Assembly (NCBI GenBank): GCA_016490735.1
Contig: JAEMWC010000391.1
Coordinates: 185,001 to 249,000 of the forward strand
From: Pachyseris speciosa
Lineage: Eukaryota > Cnidaria > Anthozoa > Scleractinia > Pachyseridae
Length of the DNA: 64,000 bases
Reading direction: 5' to 3'
The position numbers and the translations under genes were made by a program. The number at the start of each line of letters is the position of its first letter. Positions within the stretch are counted from its first letter, which is position 1. Shown piece by piece: positions 55,986 through 64,000 of the stretch. The notes below the pieces were generated by a model, which was not told the DNA's origin, searched no databases, and worked only from the letters and a program-made list of their open reading frames with translations.

Positions 55986-58605
55986 TTTCAATGAGAATAT
56001 AGTGGAATCCTTGTTTACAATATTTGCCTCAATAGCATGAACAATTCAGTTTCTGATGGAGCTACAAATAAATCAGTTCTGAATATTGAAAGGTCATAGT
56101 ATGAATAATTCTGCCAGTGAATATGAGCCTCATGTATTGAATACTTTTTGTGCAACGCGGGTTTAAAAACTCAAAATTTTGCAGTTTTTGGAAGACAATA
56201 TCTCTTTGAATACTACACCTAAAGAGCTAAAAATTTCACAATGTATTAAATTTCATTAGCTTTTTAGCTGCATGCCTGGAGTCACATCACATCTAACATG
56301 TTTCCTTCTGTAAGCAAAAGCCGTATGCAAATGTCCAAAAATGTAAACAATGACGTAAGCATGAATCCCCCTATATGAAAATCATATATAGAGCTGCGGT
56401 TGAATGACTGAAGATGTGAAAGAACGTCGGAATTGTGCGCGCCCATTCAGCAGAGGGCTTTATTAACGCTTACGTTTAAGCAACGCATACAACTGCGACG
56501 ATCTGAAAAGACTGTTATTAGCGGTAAACCAACAGGCGATAATTACGCCACGTCCATAATGGCCATTCACTCCATTATCACAGTCAAAGCCACCACCGGC
56601 TTTTCAGACAGTTGGAAAATATCACCGAGGGCTAACACATTCCCCTGAAAAGAACAAAGAAAAACCGCGCCAACTGAAAAATAAGCATGTACCAGTATAT
56701 TTCTCCATGGGCGTTGAGTTCAGTGAAGCGAAGAATAGCTCGAGCAAACTTGAAGATCCGAGAAATACATTTATTATGTCTAGTGCAGAAAACAGTGGTT
56801 ATCATGCTTCGAAAATGTTCGATAACGTGGTCACCTTTTAGTGCGCATGCAGTCCAGTGTTTTTTTGGACACGATTATTCATATAGGCTTGAAAAGACTC
56901 AAGTCGAGAAAACTGAGAAGCATCACTTAGACAATCTAATCAGATATTTATTCAGGGGTATTCTGTGTCACGTGACGTATTTCTCCTCGTCGACCCGAGT
57001 GCTTTAATTAAGCAAGCGATTCTGTAGTAAAAAACTTGTAATACTTTCCAAATGTGTTGTTAATTTATTTCTTTGGGAGTCTGGATTTTGCGCTCTTTGG
57101 GTAATAAACTACATGTATTGCAGTACCCTCCAGGCAGGGTTTCACCAACAATTGTCAAACAGAAATTGACAAAACTAATTAAGACCAGGCTCGCCCCCAT
57201 TTTGTTGATATTACTTTTCACTCTGTTGTGTAACGTGATCAAGTTATCCGTTTAATGTCAGGATGAAACCGAAACGTAGTGCGAAAAACTGCTCCAGGAT
57301 TAGTTCACTTAGAAAATTAATGGCAAATGAAGACAGCGCGGTTATAACTATAAAGCATCGTAAATTTCATTCATGGATCGAATAGTGTTTTGTGTTGTCT
57401 ACTTAACACTCCATACTTAACAAGTCTCATTAAAACAAAGCAGATGAATTCAGGTGACAGTAAAAAATAAATGCAACTTTTTTGAGGAGCAGTTAGCCGG
57501 AATGACATGCAGGAAGATGTTATCACTCTCTTACTCATCCGCTTGAGTTCGTAGTGGCACATATAGAGGCGTCAAGGAAGATGTTAATGTACGTGCTGTA
57601 AAAACAATTGAATTGACATGCAAGCGTTGGAAGAAATTAGCCTTTAACATTGATCTACAGACTTCTCTCTCAACATCGCACTGGAGGAGAATTTCATAAG
57701 CAGAAGACTGATTATTAAATATTTAGCGGCTGTTCTGGTGATTTATTTTTATTGAAACGGGTACTTGTCTTTGCAAACAATACCTTAAGCGCTGTGTGTT
57801 GCCGGCGTTGAAAACGACTTAAGACCACCAATGATTTGCTCTAGTTGGAAGCGGTCGTTCCACAATTTCTGTATTTGAAGCAAAGTTTTGTGCAAAAGAG
57901 GCGAAACATTCAGGTAACAATTCTTCTAATTAATTAACTGATCAAACTGTTGTAAATCCCTTTTTATTGTTTTGGATTATGCACCTCATTGTAAAGTACA
58001 TGACGAGTGAAGTTTACTTTATTTTAGAAACATTGGTCTATAAACCCACAACAATCACTTTGCTAGGCATTAATTTTCGTTAGAAACTGTAAGGTAATTC
58101 CGATTCAATCTTTCATGTTCCTACTTTCAAACCGGCTATATAATTGTTAAAAAGAAACAAATACAAAAGAAAGTGAAGCTGTTGATTGAAATTAAATGGC
58201 ACTTGTAAACATTTTAAGCCTTTGCAATGACATGTTTTCAATTCAGTACAAAGTTATATAAACTTGTTAAACAATCAATTGGCTTCCAAGTAACTGTGAG
58301 CGATGGAAGCACTGCTAAAGCGCCTTCTTTAAAAAGAGTGACCATTTTAAACTTTGTATTACCTTTAGGCGATTTGTTTTTCTCAAAAGTAGACGTCGGG
58401 ATCAAGCAGTAGCAAAAACAAAAACGAGATTGGAAGGTATCTTTGGTTTTTGGAAATCAAGGTTCTAGGAGTTAAAATGCGCGCTAAGTGACACTAATGA
58501 GAGTTATGGCGTCAACTGACTTTGAGCGGTAATGTTAATATCAAAGAAAAGGTCCCAAACGTCAGCCCATCAATGTAAAAAGGTTTTCACGCTAAATGTG
58601 TCCAC

Positions 58606-59322
58606 ATGTCAACGATTATCTTTCACTATTATCTAAAATTAGCCTACTTGAGTAGCAACAGCATCACCAACAAAATCGATGAGGTGAAAGAGATGCTCGG
58701 AAAGGGTATGTTTGATATTTTATTTATCGCCGAATCTAAGATTGACTCTACGACCTCTACATTATTACTCGCTCAACCTGGCTTTAGACTTCTACGCAGA
58801 GACCGAAAGAAAGGCGGCGGAGGACTCGTGGTGTATATCAGAGCTGATTTGTCTGTGTACCGAAGAGCTAAGATTGAACCCTTAGACGTGGAAACGATAT
58901 GTCTGGATGTTAAGGACGATAACAATAGATAGCCGCTTTCTTGTATGCGGCTGCTACAGATCGCCAGGCAAATGCAATGAGTTGGAATTTATGGCTTCAG
59001 TGTCCAGCGCAGCCGAACTGATGTACAGGACTCGAAAGGGACTCCTTTTAATTGGGGATTTTAACCAAGACATGTACACGAGCTTCGTCGAAAATCGACT
59101 TCCCAATAAAAATTTAGCTGATTTTTGTCATCGGTTCTGCTTCGTAAACAAAATAACGGAGCCCACACGGGTAACAGACAGAACAAAGAGCTTACTTGAC
59201 GTTATTCTGGTCAGTCACGCAGAACGCTACATAACATCGGGTAATTTGCAGTTTGGTTTAAGCGATCACGATCTGGTCTTCGTTGTTAGGAAAAATAAAC
59301 TTCCACGCCTAAAGCCACGCTT
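58606..59322 (+). pseudogene. LINE endonuclease domain
   Basis: Two overlapping frames, changing near 58915, together show the endonuclease signatures, including GDFNQD and SDHDLV with the catalytic Asp and His. It ends where the TTAA-flanked element begins. Confidence 0.8.
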
Positions 59323-59324
59323 AA

Positions 59325-60212
59325 AGGGACTATGTCAGCTGGGGCACATGCGCAGTAGGGACCGACTGGCACTAATTTGCATACAGCTCATCACAACAGT
59401 CTCGCTCGCCCGGACGCCAGTCATTGTTTCCTACGTGCCGACAACACTTTCATACAACGCGGCGAGAAGAATTTACGTGCCTGTTTTTTCGAAATCATAG
59501 AAATTGTCGTTGCTGTCGTCGAAAGCAAGTCTATTGTGGTGAGTCCAGCCTGTTTAACACTTTTGATGACAGTCACTCTTTGTTTCCCTTTGGTTTTTAG
59601 ACCGATCCTTGCATCTGCAAGAATACTTGTTCTCGAAAAACTACCTCAAAAACCAATGGTTTCCCCTGTAAAACTGCAAAGTGCATTACACCAATTTATG
59701 TACTTGTGGCACGAAGAAATTAAAGTCATGTCAAAACAAACCGCTAAGCTTGAATGTCTTATCAAATGCAAAGCATCGAAGAAGATGTCCTGCGAACTTG
59801 GAATCGGTGGAATAAACGCACTTTAATTTCGCCGATACCCAAGAAGAATAAATTAAACAATCCAGCAAATCCTCTGATTTCCACGTTCCCAAACTTTGCG
59901 TCTAACGGCGTTGCTGTCGTAAATTTTCTTTCGTCCGCTGCCAGCACGACGACCGCCGCTAGTAGACATCACAATTTCACGAAAATAATTCTTCCAAAGC
60001 CAAATCTCAAAAAGATAGTGCTGCAAAAGCCGTCTGTATTTCCTTAAGACTGATTTTGAGCAAAATCTTCCTCAATTGTTCTCAAGATTAACGCGATTCA
60101 AACAGATGAAATCGGCTATTTGGAACCTTCAACAGCATTTGAAAAAGTTAGACTAACGTTTTCAAAAGTTTTCTGACCAACTCGCGCATGCGCGTTGGAT
60201 GATATAGTCCCT
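59325..60212. mobile_element. TTAA-flanked DNA element inside the LINE (888 bp)
   Basis: TTAA at 59321-59324 and 60213-60216 flank termini AGGGACTATGTCAGC (left) and the reverse complement AGGGACTATATCA (right). Removing the element with one TTAA leaves the LINE reading frame continuous across the site, which confirms both limits. The interior has an open frame (59377-59826) without recognisable domain; I see no transposase. Confidence 0.85.
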
Positions 60213-60216
60213 TTAA

Positions 60217-61537
60217 TTGAATATCGCAACATGAAGAACTTTGACATTGCGGAATTCATGACCGAGTTAAAAAACGCCCCTTGGGGCACGGCGTATTGTT
60301 TCTCAGATGTGGATGATATTTGGGGTCACTGGAGCGCGCTCTATAAGAACATTCTTAACCGGCATGCCCCGGTCAAGAAAAAATGGGTGCGCAGTGATCA
60401 ACTACCCTGGATCTCGCCTGAAATTCAACACGAAATTGCCCGGCGCTATCGGCTGTTTGCTACAGGAGGAATCCAACTAACAATCTCAGGGTTGCGTATA
60501 AGCAACAGCGTAATAAAGTCACCTCGCTAAAGAGAAAAGGTATCAAGGAATTTTGTAGTATTGTAACATCTAATGCGAAACACCCTGGGGAGTTTTGGAA
60601 AAAAATGAAGCCTATACTCCATAACTCGTCCCTGTCCAAACAGAACAGTGTGACATTAGTTGAGGATGGCAAAGTTCTGACGGAGCCCAGTGAAGTGGTG
60701 GAGGTGTTCAACAACTACTTCGCGTCGGATGCTGTACCTGAAACCCACAGTGGCAGCGTGCAGAACTTTAGTGATCACCCGAGTATTCTTGGGATTGCGT
60801 CAAGACAGGTGTTGGAACATCCATTCTCCTTTGAACCAGTACGCCCCAGTTACGTGAAAGAGATTCTGGATAATCTAAATCCACGATAAGCGGTTGGTGC
60901 CGATGGCATCTCACCGCGTCTTCTGAGGCTCTCGGCAACAGTCATGGCCGAGGAGATTACACGCTTGATTAACTTTCTGATTGCTAATTGCTCTTGGCCT
61001 GACGAATGGAAGTGCGGCAATCTGACACCCGTGTTTAAAAAGGACGAGGACACGCGAGATGAGAACTATCGCCCTGTGTCGGTCCTTACGGCGTTGTCAA
61101 AGGTCTATGAAAAAGGAATGTACGACCAACTTTATTTCTCTTTCAGTCGCCACTTGTCACAAAACCTTTCTGGATTTTTAAAGAACCATTCGTGTTGCAC
61201 CGCTCTTCTGAAGATGACGGAGGATTGGAGAAGGCATGAGAAGGAGCCGAGAGTCAGCCATGGCCGTGGCCGTTGATTTATCAAAGGCTTTTGACTCTAT
61301 TAACCACAATCTTCTGTTGGCAAAGTTGAAAGCATACGCTCTTTCTCAATCCGCCTTGAGTTTCATGTCATCCTATCTACTAAGTCGTAAACAAAGGGTT
61401 TGTCTGAACGGTATGTGCTCAAGTTATTCAGAGTTGAGGGCGAGGCTTCCCCAGGGGTCCCTGCTCGGGCCACTGTTGCTTAATATATTCATTAACGACT
61501 TGAATTATGCGGTCCCGGACGTGTCTTCGAGATTATA
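60217..61537 (+). pseudogene. LINE reverse transcriptase, first part
   Basis: From IEYRNMKNFDIAEF through linker, then FKKDEDTRDENYRPVSVLTA, AVDLSKAFDSINHNLL and PQGSLLGPLL. Frame changes near 60470 and 61240; a TAA at 60887-60889 replaces a residue just before AVGADGIS. It runs into the second inserted element at the YADD codons. Confidence 0.8.
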
Positions 61538-61767
61538 GGGACCTTAAGCAACGACGACGGCAACGGCAACGAAAACGTCATTTCAAAATCTAACTTCTCG
61601 CTTTTGTAATTCTTCTTGGTCATTTCACGTTGTTGTTTGGCAGAGGACTGCAAAGAAATGTACCAAACTGTAAAATGCACGTGCAGAGCGATTGTGTTTG
61701 CTCATTTAGCCCATTTTTTTTTTGTTACGTTTTTGTGGCCGTTCCCGTCCTAGTTGCTTAAGCTCCC
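61538..61767. mobile_element. Short DNA element splitting the LINE YADD motif (230 bp)
   Basis: TTATA is directly repeated outside (61533-61537, 61768-61772). Termini GGGACCTTAAGCAAC and GGGAGCTTAAGCAAC (reverse complement) are inverted repeats. The pre-insertion sequence would read continuously through Tyr-Ala-Asp-Asp, so the limits are well supported. Confidence 0.85.
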
Positions 61768-61772
61768 TTATA

Positions 61773-62580
61773 CGCTGACGACACGACTCTGTATGCATCA
61801 GATGTCTCGCCCATTGTCCTACAATCTGTCGTGAACCACGGTCTCAGCCGCCTGTCGGGGTGGTTCGATGCAAACTACCTGTTAATAAACAATGCCAAGA
61901 CACAAGCCCTTCCGATCGGTCCTTGCAAGTACGACTTTGACTTAACTTTGAATGGTTCTGGCGTTACCAAACTTCCCTTTATTAAAATCTTGGGCGTGGA
62001 ACTTGATAGCACGTTAAACTTTAAAGAGCATATTTCTAGCCAGTTAAAAAAGGCGTATGCGAAGACCAGCGCACTTAGGAGAATTAGGCATTTTGTACCT
62101 ATGGACGTTAGACCAGCATTATAAAAATCTTTTATTTCACCACATCTAGAATACTGTAGTCCCCTCCTGTTAGGGGTGGGAAAAGTTCTGGTCAATAAAC
62201 TTGAAGATGCCAATCATTATATATTAAGGACAGGGCACGGGAAATCATTGTCTTACTATATGTAAGTATATGTATATGTACTTGTATATGTAAGTTGGAC
62301 ACTCTAGAGTGTAGGAAAAAGCAGCAATCTCTGATCCTATTATTTAAATGCATAAGGAATATAGGGCCGAATTACATTAAAGACTTTTTTAGTGTAAGGA
62401 AGACGTCTTACAATTTAAGAGGTAACGGCGTTAATCTTTGTCTTCCCAAATTTAATCTTAATTTCATGAAGAACTCTTTTACTTATTAGTGCGTTCAATT
62501 ATGAAATAAACTTCCAGAAGATGTCAAGCTGGCCGTTAATGTTAATATTTTTAAGTCTAAGCTAAGTTCAATTCAGCCGT
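61773..62580 (+). pseudogene. LINE reverse transcriptase, C-terminal part
   Basis: Begins in the Ala of YADD and continues DDTTLYASD, LSRLSGWFDANYLLIN, KLPFIKILGVELDST. A stop occurs at 62122-62124, after which SPHLEYCSPLLLGV and, in another frame, YNLRGNGVNLCLPKFNLNFM and NKLPEDVKLAVNVNIFKSKL are still readable. Decayed. Confidence 0.75.
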
Positions 62581-62894
62581 AATTTTCAGTAATTTTCTAT
62601 AATTTTATATTTTGTACATAGATTTTAGATCATACATTAAAATTTTTATAATTGTAGATTTGATGCACGTTCGTATTTTGAACTAGCACTTGTGCTCTTA
62701 GACGTTAACGTGGCTAAATAAATTACTGTTACTGTTACTGTAACTGTTTTAATGGCAGCCGTCTGAGAAGGTGACAAAATTACGCCAACACCAATTGAAA
62801 TGGAAAATTTTTATCAACATGATGATGAGATTAATCGTTTAACACTGTAATGATGTTGGAACACGATTTATGTTTAACTCGATACATTAAGGCA

Positions 62895-63905
62895 GTTAAG
62901 GTGTAACTGTCCTGACCAATGGGTCTGCCATAAAGCGCGTAACTGAGTTTAAATATCTGGGCCCGGTTGTTGGAAAGCCGATTAACTTAATCCAGGATTA
63001 GCGTAAACTTTGGTTGCAGTTTTTAACTTTTGGATGGAAGTTTCTTTTGCTGCTTTTTGCTTTTCAAGATTTACGTCCTCTAATCTAAAATTTTGCAGAA
63101 TATCAGCGTTGAACAACTTTCGTGAATAGAGAAATTAACTCCTTGGTTAAGTTTTAATCTTGGATTAGGGTTAATCGGCTTTCGAACAACCCGGCCCTGG
63201 GTGTTATCTTTGATGAACACCTCAGTTGGAACGAACATATTAAAGCTATTGTTTCTAAGGCTGGTAGCCGGGTGGGTATGCTGGGCCGTGTTCGCCGTTA
63301 TATCACTTTACATAGTGCTAATGCCATTAGCCGACCGATATTAGAATATTGTGCTAGGGTCTGGGCTTGTTGTGGGGAAGTTAACAGTGGAACTTTAGAA
63401 GCTTTACAGAGGGCTGGCGCGTAGGAAGAATTGTATTGCAGACAACTAGTAGTGACACTGCAATGGAAGCCTTAAAATGGCCAAGTCTTAGAACCGGCGT
63501 GATGATCATATCCTTAAGCTTGTGACGAAATGCATAAATGGTTGGTGTACTCAGTATTTTAATAACTATTTTGTTTTCAATAAGTATATCTGTACTCGTT
63601 CAACCCGGCAGAGCAATCTTTTACATCTGCCTGCAATAAGAACGGAAACAGCCAGGAGATCCTTCTATTATTATGGAAGTACGATTTTTAATAATCACTG
63701 TAAATGTACATAAATTTAGGTTCTTAACATTTTGTCTTTTTCGTTTATATCTCCTATTATTGTGTATTCTGTTAGGTAATGACCTCAGAGCTCCTATTGA
63801 TATTAGAGGTGCTTTGTAAGCTCCCTGAAGGGACTACCCTGCGATCTTACCTATTTATTTTGCTTTTAAATAAAGGTGTCTATCTATCTATCTGTCTATC
63901 TATCT
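62895..63905 (+). mobile_element. Second LINE, 5'-truncated, with inserted element and (TCTA)n tail
   Basis: NGSAIKRVTEFKYLG is followed, after a 239-bp insertion, by VIFDEHLSWNEHIKAI, SRVGMLGRVRRYITL and RPILEYCARVWACCGEV, the thumb and post-RT region of a LINE. It decays after the TAG near 63424. The 3' end has gggactaccctg, aataaa and a tctatc repeat (63880-63905). Confidence 0.7.
62959..63197. mobile_element. Short inverted-repeat element inside the second LINE (239 bp)
   Basis: Ends GGGCC(C/G)GGTTGTT and on to GAAAGCCGATTAA are inverted repeats. The LINE frame resumes after it. Target duplication is ambiguous (CTGGG possible) because of G/C runs at both borders. Confidence 0.65.
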
Positions 63906-64000
63906 GCACAGTAATTTTTAAAGAGTTATTTTAACTCCAAAAGTGGAGTTAAAATTTTAGGTTAAATATAACCCCTTTTTGGGGGTTATTTTAACTCCTT
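63906..64000. repeat. Hairpin-rich sequence running off the window
   Basis: 'ttttaactcc aaaagt ggagttaaaa' and 'ataacccc tttttggggttat' are two consecutive perfect hairpins at the right edge, perhaps the start of a fold-back element whose other end lies outside. Confidence 0.5.

Larger units (their letters stand above)
58606..62750 (+). mobile_element. CR1/L2-like LINE, decayed and twice interrupted
   Basis: An apurinic-type endonuclease domain is visible (IDEVKEMLGKGMFDILFIAE; GGGGLVVYIRAD; LLIGDFNQD; LSDHDLVFVV), followed by reverse transcriptase (VFKKDEDTRDENYRPVSVLT; AVDLSKAFDSINHNLL; LPQGSLLGPLLLNIFINDL; YADDTTLY; FIKILGVELDS). Frames change near 58915, 60470 and 61240, and there is a stop at 60887-60889. 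Two DNA elements sit inside (59325-60212, 61538-61767). It ends in aataaattactgttactgtt, a short-repeat tail typical of CR1/L2-group LINEs. No gag-like first ORF was seen, so it is probably 5'-truncated. Confidence 0.85.

Noticed and set aside
59377..59826. A gene of about 149 codons inside the TTAA-flanked element
   Set aside because: No recognisable domain, not similar to a transposase, and mixed composition. I cannot support coding.

Overview
The window looks like nuclear DNA of a stony coral or a close anthozoan relative. It is AT-rich, genes are split by introns with GT..AG borders, and ShKT (sea-anemone toxin-like) domains sit one per phase-1 exon. Transposon debris is dense: BEL/Pao, CR1/L2-like LINEs, tRNA-headed SINEs and many short inverted-repeat elements. 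No organism name can be proven from the sequence alone.

Layout. (1) 3.2-28.1 kb, minus strand: three head-to-tail genes for secreted, multi-ShKT, low-complexity proteins. In transcription order these are gene B (about 24.1-28.1 kb, 5' end not found), gene A (14.2-19.1 kb) and gene C (3.2-11.5 kb). I rebuilt their exons from splice sites and codon phase. Each gene starts with one or more ShKT exons. Its last ShKT domain has only four cysteines and is fused in the same exon to a low-complexity tail, followed by a charged terminal exon: Pro/Gln/Tyr-rich in A, Pro/Gln- then Lys-rich in B, acidic Ser-Gly-rich in C. (2) 30.9-32.3 kb, plus strand: a THAP-domain gene remnant broken by a 386-bp inverted-repeat element. 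(3) 37.0-43.5 kb, plus strand: a complete, apparently young BEL/Pao LTR retrotransposon with 498-bp LTRs and a 5-bp target duplication, but with a -1 frame change inside reverse transcriptase. (4) 50.26-50.50 kb, plus strand: an intact G-protein gamma subunit with a CPVM prenylation box. (5) 54.9-55.2 kb, minus strand: a second THAP fragment. (6) 58.6-64.0 kb, plus strand: two decayed LINEs, themselves hit by short DNA transposons, one of them exactly in the codons of the YADD catalytic motif.

The introns and spacers hold several well-bounded short elements: a 1,085-bp Mutator-like element with 9-bp target duplication carrying a RecQ-like helicase fragment, a second 9-bp-TSD element, two TTAA-flanked elements, a TTA-flanked Harbinger-like element, and a triplicated tRNA-derived SINE array.

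The most interesting unit is the ShKT cluster, probably an anthozoan-specific family of secreted structural or matrix, mucus or nematocyst proteins. It shows repeated paired loss of cysteines 1 and 6, a Tyr-Gly-Gln and Cys-Pro tail, and a proteoglycan-like Ser-Gly tail. Several conserved coding segments differ from an open frame by exactly one base, some in homopolymer runs, so some breaks may be assembly indels rather than real mutations.
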